Shown piece after piece: positions 15,537 through 24,923 of a stretch of 41,628 nucleotides of DNA. The notes beneath the pieces were generated by a model. That model was not told the origin of the DNA, did no database searches, and worked only from the letters and a program-made list of their open reading frames with translations. The stretch is from NCBI GenBank assembly GCA_947478465.1, contig CANJWH010000025.1, positions 1 to 41,628 of the forward strand, given 5' to 3'. Every line of letters starts with the position of its first letter. Position 1 is the first letter of the stretch. This DNA is from Bacteroidota bacterium (GTDB lineage: Bacteria > Bacteroidota > Bacteroidia > SXHM01). Both the position numbers and the translations under genes were made by a program.

Positions 15537-18221
15537 ATGTCAGAAGTCCAGGCTCCAAAGCGATTAGCCAAAGTAGCAACAGAACTCAACCAGAGTAAGG
15601 ATACTATCCTTGAGTTCCTAAAGTCAAAAGGCTTTGCCGTTGAGAATAATCCCAACGCAAAACTCGATTCGGAGCAATACAATGTGTTGGTTAAAGAATT
15701 TCAGGCCGACAAATCTTTGAAAGAACAGGCTGAGAAAGAATTAAACCGTCTGAAAAAAGACGCAGGGGCTCCTGTTGTTGAAGTACCAGTAGTTGAAGTG
15801 CCAGTAAAAAAAGCTCCTGAGCAGGAAGAAGTCAAAGTTGTTCAGCCTGCAGCTCCTGTTGTACAAAAAGAGGAAGAAGTAATCAAAGCAAAAGCCGATA
15901 AACTGGAAATTAAAACCAAAGGCACTATTGACCTTGATGCGCTGAATCAAAAGACCAAACCCGGAAAAAAGTCAAAGAAAAAAGAGGAAGTAGTAGAAGA
16001 ACCAAAGGTTGAAGAAGTTGCTCCTATTATTGAAGCAGTTGAAGAAACTCCCGTTGTTGAAGAAGTAAAAGAAGTTCCGAAAGAGGAGAACCTTCACAAA
16101 ACAGAATATACAAAACTGAAAGGTGCAACGGTTCTTGGTAAAATGGAATTACCGATTGAGAAAGAAAAAGAGAAGAAAAAGCAACCCGTTGCTTCTTCTA
16201 ACGACAACGATCCTAACCGCAAGAAAAAACGTAAACGCATCCGTAAAGATGTAGAGCCTGTAACAGTTGATAAATCAGATAAGAGCCGTCCAAGAGGACC
16301 ACAACCTAAAGCAGAACTTACGGATGAAGAAATTCAGAAACAGATTAAAGAAACACTTGCGCGCTTAAGTGGTTCAGGAGGAAAGTCTAAATCATCAAAA
16401 TACCGCAGAGAGAAGCGTGATGATGTAAGAAACAAATTTGAGGCAGAGCAGGAGCAGATTGCAACAGAAGGTAAGATTATTAAAGTTACCGAGTTTGTTA
16501 CGGCAAACGAATTGGCAAAATTGATGAATGTTCCTGTAAACAGCATCATTTCAGCTTGTATGTCACTAGGTTTGTTTGTCTCCATCAACCAGCGTCTGGA
16601 TGCAGAAACTCTTAACATTGTTGCCGAAGAATTCGGACACAAAGTTGAGTTTGTGAGCGCTGAGGTTCAGGAAGCAATCAAAGAAACAGAAGATCAGCCT
16701 GAAGATTTGGAAGCGCGTCCACCTATTGTTACCGTTATGGGACATGTTGACCATGGAAAAACTTCATTGCTTGACTATATTCGTAAGGCAAACGTAATTG
16801 CAGGTGAGGCAGGAGGAATTACTCAACACATCGGAGCTTACAGTGTTACACTTGATAGCGGCAAAAAACTAACATTCCTTGATACTCCGGGTCACGAAGC
16901 GTTTACAGCTATGCGTGCACGTGGGGCGCAGGTTACAGATATTGCAATTATAGTAGTTGCAGCAGACGATAACGTGATGCCGCAAACACGTGAGGCAATC
17001 AATCACGCACAGGCTGCAGGAGTTCCAATGGTTTTTGCTATCAATAAAGTGGATAAACCGGGAGCAAATCCTGAAAAAATAAAAGAAGAGTTAGCCACTA
17101 TGAATTTGTTGGTGGAGGAGTGGGGAGGAAAATTTCAGAGTGCAGATATCTCTGCTAAACAGGGAAAAAATATTGATGCTCTTTTAGAGAAAGTTTTATT
17201 GGAAGCAGAGATGCTTGATTTAAAAGCAAACCCTAAACGTAAAGCAACCGGAACAATTATAGAGTCTGAACTTGATAAAGGACGAGGTTATGTTTCAACC
17301 ATGTTGGTTGAAACAGGAACACTGAGAATTGGTGATATTATTCTTGCAGGTTGTTATAGCGGAAGAGTGAAAGCACTTTTTAACGAGCGTGGTGGTGCAA
17401 TTTCAGAAGCAGGACCTTCAATGCCTGTGAGGATGCTAGGTTTGAGTGGTGCACCACAGGCTGGTGACCGTTTCAATGTAATGGATGATGAGCGCGAGGC
17501 AAAAGACATTGCAACCAAACGTTTACAACTGCAACGTGAGCAAGGGTACAGAACACACAAACACATTACACTTGATGAGATTGGAAGACGTATTGCCATA
17601 GGTGATTTTAAGGAACTGAACGTTATTATTAAAGGTGACGTAGATGGTTCGGTTGAAGCGCTTTCGGATTCATTGATTAAACTTTCTACTGATAAAATTC
17701 AGGTAAACATTATTATGAAAGCCGTAGGTGCGGTAACCGAATCGGATGTGTTGCTTGCTTCAGCATCTAACGCAATTATTATCGGTTTCCAGGTTCGTCC
17801 TTCATTGAATGCACGAAAACTGGCTGAACAGGAACAAATTGATATCCGCCTTTATTCTATAATCTACGATGCTATTAATGAATTGAAAGCAGCGATGGAA
17901 GGAATGCTGGCTCCTGAATTTGAAGAAAAAATTGTAGGAAATATTGAAGTGCGTGATGTATTCAAAATCTCTAAAGTTGGAACCGTTGCAGGTTGCATGG
18001 TACTTGATGGAGAAGTTACACGCCAGACAAGTGTTCGTATAATCCGTGATGGTATTGTTGTTTATACAGGTGAATTAGGCTCACTCAAACGTTTCAAGGA
18101 CGATGTGAAAGAAGTAAAAGCCGGCTATGAGTGCGGACTGAACATCAAGAACTTTAACGACATTAAAGTGGGCGATATCATTGAAGGATACAAGCAGGTT
18201 GAGGTAAAACCTAAATTGTAA
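15537..18221 (+). CDS. infB: Translation initiation factor IF-2
   Basis: IF-2 is the GTPase that brings fMet-tRNA to the 30S subunit and promotes subunit joining. The 894-residue product begins with an IF2N-like domain ([18 protein letters not shown] ... [10 protein letters not shown]). A long Lys/Glu/Val/Pro-rich linker (about 75-290) contains [12 protein letters not shown]-type repeats. The G domain shows G1 GHVDHGKT (402-409), G3 DTPGH (449-453) and G4 NKVD (503-506), followed by domains II-IV. The catalytic core is complete; the linker is the part expected to vary. It is the last gene of the operon, preceded by a 61-base gap with a possible weak internal -7 box (TACATTAGC, 15520-15528), and followed by the 20-bp inverted-repeat terminator. 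Confidence 0.97.
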   Translation: MSEVQAPKRLAKVATELNQSKDTILEFLKSKGFAVENNPNAKLDSEQYNVLVKEFQADKSLKEQAEKELNRLKKDAGAPVVEVPVVEVPVKKAPEQEEVKVVQPAAPVVQKEEEVIKAKADKLEIKTKGTIDLDALNQKTKPGKKSKKKEEVVEEPKVEEVAPIIEAVEETPVVEEVKEVPKEENLHKTEYTKLKGATVLGKMELPIEKEKEKKKQPVASSNDNDPNRKKKRKRIRKDVEPVTVDKSDKSRPRGPQPKAELTDEEIQKQIKETLARLSGSGGKSKSSKYRREKRDDVRNKFEAEQEQIATEGKIIKVTEFVTANELAKLMNVPVNSIISACMSLGLFVSINQRLDAETLNIVAEEFGHKVEFVSAEVQEAIKETEDQPEDLEARPPIVTVMGHVDHGKTSLLDYIRKANVIAGEAGGITQHIGAYSVTLDSGKKLTFLDTPGHEAFTAMRARGAQVTDIAIIVVAADDNVMPQTREAINHAQAAGVPMVFAINKVDKPGANPEKIKEELATMNLLVEEWGGKFQSADISAKQGKNIDALLEKVLLEAEMLDLKANPKRKATGTIIESELDKGRGYVSTMLVETGTLRIGDIILAGCYSGRVKALFNERGGAISEAGPSMPVRMLGLSGAPQAGDRFNVMDDEREAKDIATKRLQLQREQGYRTHKHITLDEIGRRIAIGDFKELNVIIKGDVDGSVEALSDSLIKLSTDKIQVNIIMKAVGAVTESDVLLASASNAIIIGFQVRPSLNARKLAEQEQIDIRLYSIIYDAINELKAAMEGMLAPEFEEKIVGNIEVRDVFKISKVGTVAGCMVLDGEVTRQTSVRIIRDGIVVYTGELGSLKRFKDDVKEVKAGYECGLNIKNFNDIKVGDIIEGYKQVEVKPKL

Positions 18222-18230
18222 TTCTTACTG

Positions 18231-18280
18231 AACAGGTAAATAAAAAGGGGAGATAAATCGCCCCTTTTTATTTACCTGTT
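18231..18280. terminator. Bidirectional terminator between infB and the universal stress protein gene
   Basis: The arms 18231-18250 and 18261-18280 are perfect 20-bp reverse complements (core AAAAAGGGG/CCCCTTTTT, outer part AACAGGTAAAT/ATTTACCTGTT). The 10-base loop AGATAAATCG itself can pair GAT with ATC. Poly-T follows the GC core on both strands, so it can serve both convergent operons. Confidence 0.92.
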
Positions 18281-18290
18281 TTACTTTTTT

Positions 18291-19178
18291 CTATTGGAAT
18301 AATATACTTCCTTCCAGAATACTTCCACCCCTGAAATAAGTTAGATCTGGATTAACACACATTACCGGAATTTCGGATTCATTATTGATAATCTTCTCGT
18401 TCTCGGGACCGATAATAAATTCAATAACAACATCTGCTTCTTTCTCAGTCATAATTATAATAAGGTCTGCGTTCTCTTTTGCTGAATATTTCAGCAAATC
18501 TTTCACATAATTTCCTTTTGCAGCTATCTCTTCAGAATGCTTTACTCCGTTTTTAGTAAGGAAGGATTTAGCAAATGTTAAATTCTTTTTCACCTGATTG
18601 GCAATGAATTCATCCGACTCATATTTTGCGAATAATTTTACTTCTGCATCATATTGCTTTGCCATCAAGATAGCATAAAAAATTCCTTGTTTTACTTCTT
18701 TTGAATCGTCCATTGGAAGAATAATTTTCTTGTAGCCATGAGCAGCATTTTTCTTCCGCTGAACAATAACCACAGGTACGGGTGAAGAAGTGGTAACCTT
18801 GATTGCCCATGCTCCTAATACCTTTTGATTAAGCCCCACTACACCATGTGTTCCCATTACCATTAGGCGTGCTCCGCGTTTTTTTGCTGTTTCACCAATG
18901 GTTGTAAAAATATTTCCTTCGGGTAATTCGTAATCAGCTTTTACTCCATGTTGCTTATATATTGCATCGCATTGTTGCTGAATTTGTGCTTCAAGTTCAG
19001 CCATAGTTCTGCCCTCTTTTTTAAGCTTGGCTTTTGTGTCTGAAGTAACAATATGCACTAATGTAATTGTATCGTTTCCGGTTTTTGCAATACTGGCGGC
19101 ATGACTTATAGCACAGTCAGCCACATCAGTAAAATCGGTGGGAACTAAAATAAGATTGGTTTTCTTTTTGTCTTCCAT
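18291..19178 (-). CDS. Tandem universal stress protein (two UspA domains)
   Basis: This 295-residue cytoplasmic protein contains two UspA folds, about 7-145 and 150-285. The first domain has the start ILVPTDFTDVADCAISHAAS and the nucleotide-loop region MGTHGVVGLNQKVLGAWAIK, close to the G-x2-G-x9-G ATP-binding pattern. The second begins KIILPMDDSKEVKQGIFYA and is more degenerate: its equivalent region ends IGPENEKIINNESEIPVMCV and lacks the glycine loop, so only the first domain is likely to bind ATP. The gene directly follows the HD hydrolase gene with no gap, so they form one leftward operon. The precise stress role cannot be read from sequence. Confidence 0.9.
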   Translation of the reverse strand: MEDKKKTNLILVPTDFTDVADCAISHAASIAKTGNDTITLVHIVTSDTKAKLKKEGRTMAELEAQIQQQCDAIYKQHGVKADYELPEGNIFTTIGETAKKRGARLMVMGTHGVVGLNQKVLGAWAIKVTTSSPVPVVIVQRKKNAAHGYKKIILPMDDSKEVKQGIFYAILMAKQYDAEVKLFAKYESDEFIANQVKKNLTFAKSFLTKNGVKHSEEIAAKGNYVKDLLKYSAKENADLIIIMTEKEADVVIEFIIGPENEKIINNESEIPVMCVNPDLTYFRGGSILEGSILFQ

Positions 19179-19766
19179 TTATTTATAAGTATCAACTATT
19201 TTTTGAATTTCGGCAAGATGCCTTTGTTTGGGTTCTTCGCGTAAACCCTTTGAGAAAGAAGTAAAATATTTATGATTGTTCAGGAAATTTATCTGTAAAT
19301 GATTCCAATCCTGATTATTAGAGATGAGTTTATTTTCGCTCATTTCACGGAAAAGTGAAGCGGCTATAAATTCAAAGTCTTCGCGACCAAGGTAATCAAG
19401 ATCGGCATCACATAATATTTGTTCCAGGGCTGTCTTAGGTGTTTGAGGAATTCTTGTAGCCATAATCAGCCCGCATACAACTTCAATTTGTTCTGGTTTG
19501 TAGCCAAACGCAGGTAGAGATTCTCGTGCTATTTCACAACCTGCTTCTTCATGGTTCTTGTATGTTTTCAGAAAACCACAATCATGAAAAAGTGCACCTG
19601 TTTTAAGTAGCGTAAGGTCATCATCTTTTATATCTTCTATTTCAGCAATCATTATTGCAGCATTAAGCACATCAACTGTATGATGAAACCCATGGTAATA
19701 AAGATTTGTAGCCAATTCATCGTTAAGTTTTTTAACAATGAAATATTTTGCTGCTGCGTAGTTCAT
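19179..19766 (-). CDS. HD-domain metal-dependent phosphohydrolase
   Basis: This 195-residue cytoplasmic protein has the HD fold: H25/H28/H29 in the first helix (YYHGFHHTVDV), the HD pair H61-D62 (ALFHDCGF) and D120/D122 (LCDADLDYLGRED). These fit the H...HD...D metal-binding pattern of small phosphohydrolases that act on nucleotides or related phosphates. There is no RelA/SpoT synthetase domain and no cyclic-dinucleotide GYP motif, so a specific substrate cannot be named. It is the first gene of an operon with the tandem universal stress protein: its stop abuts the next start. The promoter at 19780-19810 lies directly upstream. Confidence 0.85.
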   Translation of the reverse strand: MNYAAAKYFIVKKLNDELATNLYYHGFHHTVDVLNAAIMIAEIEDIKDDDLTLLKTGALFHDCGFLKTYKNHEEAGCEIARESLPAFGYKPEQIEVVCGLIMATRIPQTPKTALEQILCDADLDYLGREDFEFIAASLFREMSENKLISNNQDWNHLQINFLNNHKYFTSFSKGLREEPKQRHLAEIQKIVDTYK

Positions 19767-19779
19767 ATCCTTAATTCTG

Positions 19780-19810
19780 CCAAACCTACATTTTTTTTGA
19801 TAAATGTCAA
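19780..19810 (-). promoter_or_regulatory. Promoter of the HD hydrolase - universal stress protein operon
   Basis: On the minus strand TTG (19810-19808), exactly 19 bases, then TAGGTTTGG (19788-19780) matches TTG-N19-TAnnTTTGC with only the last base different. The start codon at 19766 is 13 bases further on, so the leader is very short. Confidence 0.65.
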
Positions 19811-19870
19811 AAAGGAAGGTTTAACGACAGAGAATGATTTAGGTTTTCATTTCCTACATTAGCCCTGATT

Positions 19871-20356
19871 ATGAGACCAAAAACAATAATAATAAGACAA
19901 GGTGAAAAGAAAGATTTGCCTGCAGTCTTGTCATTGATAAAGGAACTTGCTGAATATGAAAAGGCTCCTTTAGAAGTAGAAGTTACTGTTCAAGAAATGG
20001 AACAAAGCGGATTTGGTATCAATCCAGTTTTCGAATTCTTTGTTGCAGAAAAAGAAGCTGAAATTGTTGGAATGGCACTTTATTATACAAAATATTCAAC
20101 GTGGAAAGGACCTTGTATATTTCTTGAGGATCTTATTGTTAACCAAAACCACCGCAGAAATGGAATTGGCGCAATGCTTTTTGAAAGAATGATTACACTG
20201 GCAAAAGAGATGAAAGTATCTAGGTTAGAATGGCAGGTATTGGAATGGAATGAACCGGCTATTAATTTTTACAAAAAATATAATGCAACCTTAGATGCTG
20301 AATGGCTGAATGGTAAATTGGTTTATTCTCAATTACAGGAATTTAAGACAGTGTAG
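19871..20356 (+). CDS. GNAT-family N-acetyltransferase (diamine acetyltransferase-like)
   Basis: This 161-residue cytoplasmic acetyl-CoA-dependent acetyltransferase has the GNAT core. Its elements are the LEDLIVNQNHRRNGIGAMLFE acceptor and pyrophosphate-binding region (motif A, residues about 88-108, with the R-R-N-G-I-G loop) and the later EWNEPAINFYKKYNA motif B. The sequence WKGPCIFLEDLIV and the overall length resemble the spermidine/spermine (SSAT) subgroup, so a polyamine or small amine is a fair guess for the acceptor, but that is inference. A TACATTAGC -7-like box (19855-19863) lies just before the start. It leads an apparent operon with the aminopeptidase (18-base gap). Confidence 0.85.
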   Translation: MRPKTIIIRQGEKKDLPAVLSLIKELAEYEKAPLEVEVTVQEMEQSGFGINPVFEFFVAEKEAEIVGMALYYTKYSTWKGPCIFLEDLIVNQNHRRNGIGAMLFERMITLAKEMKVSRLEWQVLEWNEPAINFYKKYNATLDAEWLNGKLVYSQLQEFKTV

Positions 20357-20374
20357 ATTTTGTAATATTGTAAA

Positions 20375-22228
20375 ATGAAGAAACTCTTAATTTTTGCTTC
20401 AGCCTGTTTGTTGCTGCAGTGTCATTCTCCCGAAACTAAAACCGATAATAATACCTACGTGAAAGATTCTCATTCTTATTCCCAGCCAGAAAAAGCAGTT
20501 GCTAAACATCTTGCCCTTGACCTTACAGTTGATTTCGAAAAACAAGAACTTTCCGGGAAAGCTGTTTATGACATTCAAAACAATAATTCAGATGAAATTA
20601 TTTTCGATACCAAAAACCTGAATATTCAAAAGATAACGTTGGGTGAAGATGAAAAAGAAGCAAGTTTTTCCTTAAGTAAAAATGACAGCATTTTCGGACA
20701 GGCATTAACTATCAGCATTGAAAAACACACGTCACGAATATATATATATTATTCAACAACTAAGGGCGCTGAAGCTCTGCAATGGCTCACTCCGCAGCAA
20801 ACAGCAGGTAAGACACAACCTTTTCTTTTTACTCAAGGGCAAGCTATTCTTACACGCACCTGGTTTCCTTGTCAGGATAGTCCCGGAATACGTTTTACTT
20901 ATTCTGCAAAACTCAGAGTTCCTAAAAACCTTCTGGCAGTGATGAGTGCTGAAAATCCGGTTGCTAAAAACGACAGTGGAATTTACAGTTTCATAATGCC
21001 GCAGCCGGTTCCTGCTTATCTGGTGGCCTTATCGGTTGGTGATATTGAGTTTAAAAAAATAGGTGAACGCACAGGCGTTTATGCTGAACCTGTTATGCTT
21101 GAAAAATCTGTTTATGAATTTGCTGATATGGAAGATATGCTAATCAGTGCAGAGAAATTGTATGGAAAATATCAGTGGGGACGATATGATGTTATTGTAC
21201 TTCCTCCCAGCTTTCCTTTTGGAGGCATGGAAAATCCACGATTGACTTTTGCTACACCAACAATAATTGCAGGCGACCGTTCGCTCACTTCTTTAGTGGC
21301 ACACGAACTTGCTCACTCATGGTCAGGAAATTTTGTAACCAATGCAACCTGGGATGATATCTGGATGAATGAAGGTTTCACCGTATATTTTGAACGAAGA
21401 ATAGTAGAAGCTATTTACGGAAAGGAATATGTCGAAATGCAGTGGCAATTAGGGTTACAAGATTTGGAAGCAACGCTGGAAGAGTTTCACGAATCAGGTG
21501 AAGAATCATCTTTGAAACTTCATTTAGAGGGCAGAAATCCTGATGATGGGTTGAGTGATATTCCTTATGAAAAAGGCGCCCACTTTATTTTGTTGCTGGA
21601 GCAAAAAGCGGGAAGAGAAAAGTTAGACAAATTTCTCAATGATTATTTTAATGCACATGCATTTAAAACAATAACCACTGAAGAATTCTTAAAATACTTA
21701 GATGATGAGTTCATCAAAAAATATTCGCTGGATATAAATGTGGATGAATGGGTTTATAAAAACGGCCTTCCGACAAATTGTCCGCGTGTTGTTTCCGCAA
21801 AATTCAAAACAGTAGAACAGGCTTTGTATTCATGGAGCAAAGGAACAAAACCGGAATTGCTTCCTACAAAAGACTGGGTCTGTCATGAGTGGTTACACTT
21901 TATCCGCAATCTTCCGGGAAATATCAGCGCTTCTGAAATGGAAATATTGGACAATGCTTTTCATTTTACTAATTCAGGGAATTCAGAAGTAGCAGCTGCA
22001 TGGTATGTTCAGGCAATCAACAGCAATTACAAAAATGCTTATCCCGAAATTGAAACATTCTTAATGAATGTAGGAAGAAGAAAATTCGTTGTTCCACTTT
22101 ATAAGCAGTTTGTTAAAACAGAAGAAGGCAAAAAAGTTGCTTTGGAAATTTATGCAAAGGCAAGGCCAAATTATCATGCAGTGGCCACAATTACGTTGGA
22201 TGAACTTTTAGGATACAAATTACCTTAG
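20375..22228 (+). CDS. M1-family metallo-aminopeptidase (leukotriene A4 hydrolase-like), probable lipoprotein
   Basis: This zinc aminopeptidase of 617 residues removes N-terminal amino acids from peptides. The N-terminus MKKLLIFASACLLLQC-HS looks like a lipoprotein signal, with C16 as the modified residue, though Gln before Cys is unusual. The substrate-anchoring GGMEN is at 283-287. The zinc site HELAH (310-314) has the third ligand E333 after the expected 18 residues. The C-terminal helical domain resembles LTA4 hydrolase (VGRRKFVVPLYKQF), with its conserved Arg and Lys. It probably acts in the periplasm or at the outer membrane in peptide scavenging. It is followed after nine bases by a Tat-signal PLP enzyme. 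Confidence 0.92.
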   Translation: MKKLLIFASACLLLQCHSPETKTDNNTYVKDSHSYSQPEKAVAKHLALDLTVDFEKQELSGKAVYDIQNNNSDEIIFDTKNLNIQKITLGEDEKEASFSLSKNDSIFGQALTISIEKHTSRIYIYYSTTKGAEALQWLTPQQTAGKTQPFLFTQGQAILTRTWFPCQDSPGIRFTYSAKLRVPKNLLAVMSAENPVAKNDSGIYSFIMPQPVPAYLVALSVGDIEFKKIGERTGVYAEPVMLEKSVYEFADMEDMLISAEKLYGKYQWGRYDVIVLPPSFPFGGMENPRLTFATPTIIAGDRSLTSLVAHELAHSWSGNFVTNATWDDIWMNEGFTVYFERRIVEAIYGKEYVEMQWQLGLQDLEATLEEFHESGEESSLKLHLEGRNPDDGLSDIPYEKGAHFILLLEQKAGREKLDKFLNDYFNAHAFKTITTEEFLKYLDDEFIKKYSLDINVDEWVYKNGLPTNCPRVVSAKFKTVEQALYSWSKGTKPELLPTKDWVCHEWLHFIRNLPGNISASEMEILDNAFHFTNSGNSEVAAAWYVQAINSNYKNAYPEIETFLMNVGRRKFVVPLYKQFVKTEEGKKVALEIYAKARPNYHAVATITLDELLGYKLP

Positions 22229-22237
22229 TTAATAAAC

Positions 22238-23530
22238 ATGCAAATCGAAAGAAGAAATTTTCTCGCAAAATTCGGCAAGGCAGCAGGTGCATTAACCATC
22301 GGTTCATGGCTTGATCCTCTGAATGCTCTTGCTATTGATGAAGCATTTGAACGTGTTCAATCACTTTCTCCGCTTGCTGTTGCTGAAGACGAAGATTTCT
22401 GGAGATGGGTTCGCCAATGTTACACAGTTAATTACGATATCATCAATCTTAATAATGGTGGCGTAAGTCCGCAACCAAAGGTGGTGCAGGATGCTTTTGA
22501 GAATTTCAACCGCACCAGCAATTATGGCCCATCGTATTATATGTGGCGAATTATTGATCAGGGTCGTGAACCTTTGCGCAGAGAATTAGCAGAACTTGCA
22601 GGTTGTTCAACTGAAGAAGTTGTTGTAAACAGAAATGCCACTGAAGCATTGGAGACAATTATTTTCGGATTGAATTTGAAAGAAGGTGATGAAGTAGTGT
22701 TGTGTAAATACGATTATCCCAACATGAAAAATGCCTGGCTGCAACGCGAGAAAAGAGATAAAATAAAATTAGTGTGGGTTGACATTCCTGTTCCTGCTGA
22801 AAATGATGATGAGATAGTTTCTATTTATGAAAAGGCGTTCACCAACAAAACAAAAGTGGTGCATGTTACACATGTTATCAACTGGACAGGACAAATTTTG
22901 CCGGTAAGAAAGATTGCAGACAAAGCCCACGCAAAAGGAATTGAAGTATTGTGCGATGGCGCGCATTCATTCGCACATATTGAATACAAAATTCCTGATT
23001 TGGATTGTGATTATTTCGGAACGAGTTTGCACAAGTGGTTATGCGCTCCATTTGGCTCGGGAATGATGTTTATCAATAAAGAGAAAATCAAAAATATCTG
23101 GCCGCTGTTTGGTAATGATAATCCAAATGGTGATGATATACGAAAGTTTGAATCGCAGGGCACACGCAGTTTTGCAACCGAACAGGCAATTAGAAATGCT
23201 ATTGAATTTCATCTTGTGATTGGCTCAAAAAGAAAAGAAGAACGATTGCGGTATCTTAAAAATTACTGGACAGAAAAAGTAAAAGATATTCCCAAAGTGA
23301 AGTTCTTCACTTCACTTAAAGACCAGTATTCATGCGCACTTTTTTGTGTAGGAATTGAAGGTATGAAACCCGGAGATTTGGAAAGTGAGTTATTCAACAC
23401 TTATAAAATTCATACAACGCCAATTGACTTTGAGGCTGTTCACGGAGTGCGGGTAACGCCACATGTTTACACTTCATTGCGCGATTTGGATTTATTGGTG
23501 AAAGCAATAAAAGAAATAGCTGCGAAATAA
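22238..23530 (+). CDS. Class V aminotransferase-like PLP enzyme with Tat-type signal (isopenicillin-N-epimerase-like)
   Basis: This fold-type I PLP enzyme has 430 residues. The N-terminus ERRNFLAKFGKAAGALTIGSWL is a twin-arginine (Tat) signal: RR-x-F-L followed by a moderately hydrophobic stretch. If used, it exports the folded, cofactor-loaded protein to the periplasm. The core carries NRNATEALET (cofactor-phosphate region), CDGAHSFAH with the pyridine-binding Asp, and the Schiff-base lysine K266 in TSLHKWL. The closest remembered relatives are cysteine desulfurase/isopenicillin N epimerase-type proteins, whose substrates are often unknown; SufS function is unlikely because of the export signal. 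It ends the GNAT - aminopeptidase operon, and a REP-like repeat follows six bases after its stop codon. Confidence 0.85.
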   Translation: MQIERRNFLAKFGKAAGALTIGSWLDPLNALAIDEAFERVQSLSPLAVAEDEDFWRWVRQCYTVNYDIINLNNGGVSPQPKVVQDAFENFNRTSNYGPSYYMWRIIDQGREPLRRELAELAGCSTEEVVVNRNATEALETIIFGLNLKEGDEVVLCKYDYPNMKNAWLQREKRDKIKLVWVDIPVPAENDDEIVSIYEKAFTNKTKVVHVTHVINWTGQILPVRKIADKAHAKGIEVLCDGAHSFAHIEYKIPDLDCDYFGTSLHKWLCAPFGSGMMFINKEKIKNIWPLFGNDNPNGDDIRKFESQGTRSFATEQAIRNAIEFHLVIGSKRKEERLRYLKNYWTEKVKDIPKVKFFTSLKDQYSCALFCVGIEGMKPGDLESELFNTYKIHTTPIDFEAVHGVRVTPHVYTSLRDLDLLVKAIKEIAAK

Positions 23531-23535
23531 ATTTA

Positions 23536-23598
23536 GCGTCATGCTGAACTTGTTTCAGCATCTCATTATTAAGACCCTGAAACAAGTTCAGGGTGACG
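23536..23598. repeat. REP-like hairpin doublet, copy 1
   Basis: Two small hairpins lie side by side. The first, ATGCTGAA-CTTGT-TTCAGCAT, and the second, ACCCTGAA-ACAAG-TTCAGGGT, each have a perfect 8-bp stem. The two units are also largely complementary to each other, ending GTCATGC... and ...GGGTGACG, so the element can form either two hairpins or one long one. The same doublet occurs in the same orientation at 24924-24987, on the other side of the aspartate kinase gene. Such elements are usually dispersed, non-coding and spread by REP-associated transposases, none of which is in this window. Confidence 0.85.
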
Positions 23599-23603
23599 GG
23601 GGT

Positions 23604-24878
23604 TTACCCCAAATTCTTCACCAGCATCTGAACTGTTTTTCTGCTTTTTAATTCAAGTAAAACTTCTGTGTTTATAGTTACACGCTCAATCGTTTGATGA
23701 TTGTAATTACGCACAGTAATTAATTCCAGTCCTGAGTTGTAAGCCACTTTAAAATCCTTTTGCAGCAAAGCTATTAAGACTGGGATTTTGTATTTATCAT
23801 CATCAACACTTACAGAAAAGCTGATGGCGGTATTTTGCATAATGTTGATTTTTATTCCTGCTTCTGAAAAGCTTTTAAAAATTTCCATCAGATTTTTTTC
23901 CACTATAAATGAAAAGTCTTTTGACATAATCGAAATCAACACCTGATTCATACGGTAAATGAATGAAGGAATCTGCTGAGGATTTTCGGTGTTGCTGACA
24001 ATTGTTCCGCTTTTATCAGGTTCAATAAATGATTTTACATACAGCGGAATATTCTTGTTTTGCAGCGGCTGTATGGTTTTCGGATGTATCACACTGGTGC
24101 CGAACCATGCTAATTCAATCGCATCGCGGTAAGAAATTTTATCCAGCAGAACAGTATCATCAAACCATTTAGGGTCGGCATTTAAAACTCCGGGAACATC
24201 TTTCCAGATGGTTACATCGCTTGCGGGAAGCGTATGTGCAAAGATGGCAGCTGTAAAATCAGAGCCTTCTCTTCCCAACGTAGTGGTATAGTTTTCAGAA
24301 GTAACTCCTATAAACCCTTGTGTTATGGCAAGCTTTGTTTTACTTTTTGAAAATAGTGGAACCAAATTTTGCTGCACATTGTTTTCTGTCAACTCCCAGT
24401 TAACAGCAGCATTGCGCCAGGTATCATCGGTGCTGATATAATCGCGTGCATCGAGCCAGAGGTTTTGTAATCCTGTTTCATTCAGGTAAGCACTTACAAT
24501 ACGTGTAGCAATCACTTCACCAATAGATACTATCTGGTCGTATTCAAAGTCATAAGATTTTGTTGGCTCACCATCCGTTGCCCATTCCAATTCAGCAAAA
24601 ACATTATTAATAATATCGAAAACTGGATGATTTTTATTGCTGAATAATTCATTCATTATGGCAAGATGATAGTTGCGGATAGGTTCTATTTGTTCCGCTA
24701 CATCTGCGTTTTTATGGTAAAAAGCTTCTGCGACTTTTTCCAGCATATTGGTTGTTTTTCCCATTGCCGAAACAACAGTAAGGATATTCTCATCTTTATA
24801 CATACCCAGTATTTTTGCAACATTTCGCACGCCTGCTGCATCTTTTACGGATGCCCCACCGAATTTGAAAACTTTCAT
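23604..24878 (-). CDS. lysC: Aspartate kinase (monofunctional)
   Basis: The enzyme phosphorylates aspartate in the first step of Lys/Thr/Met/diaminopimelate synthesis. The 424-residue product shows the N-terminal kinase loop KFGGASVKD (residues 5-13), the substrate segment TTTLGREGSDFTA (about 195-207), KDVPGVLNADPK, and two ACT-like segments in the last ~110 residues that would bind an allosteric amino acid. It lacks a homoserine dehydrogenase domain, so it is not a ThrA/MetL fusion. The open frame to 24911 would add 11 residues and overlap the -7 box TATATTCGC; ATG 24878 gives the normal start MKVFKFGGAS. The gene lies between two same-orientation REP-like doublets. The allosteric type (lysine- or threonine-sensitive) cannot be told. 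Confidence 0.94.
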   Translation of the reverse strand: MKVFKFGGASVKDAAGVRNVAKILGMYKDENILTVVSAMGKTTNMLEKVAEAFYHKNADVAEQIEPIRNYHLAIMNELFSNKNHPVFDIINNVFAELEWATDGEPTKSYDFEYDQIVSIGEVIATRIVSAYLNETGLQNLWLDARDYISTDDTWRNAAVNWELTENNVQQNLVPLFSKSKTKLAITQGFIGVTSENYTTTLGREGSDFTAAIFAHTLPASDVTIWKDVPGVLNADPKWFDDTVLLDKISYRDAIELAWFGTSVIHPKTIQPLQNKNIPLYVKSFIEPDKSGTIVSNTENPQQIPSFIYRMNQVLISIMSKDFSFIVEKNLMEIFKSFSEAGIKINIMQNTAISFSVSVDDDKYKIPVLIALLQKDFKVAYNSGLELITVRNYNHQTIERVTINTEVLLELKSRKTVQMLVKNLG

Positions 24879-24893
24879 CTCAATTAATTTTCT

Positions 24894-24902
24894 GCGAATA
24901 TA
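24894..24902 (-). promoter_or_regulatory. Candidate -7 box of the aspartate kinase gene
   Basis: TATATTCGC on the minus strand differs from TAnnTTTGC in one base and leaves a 15-base gap to the ATG at 24878. No TTG occurs 19 bases upstream. The upstream side is built from repeat sequence, so the -33 element may be absent or degenerate. Confidence 0.4.
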
Positions 24903-24923
24903 GCACGTCACCCTGATATGCTG

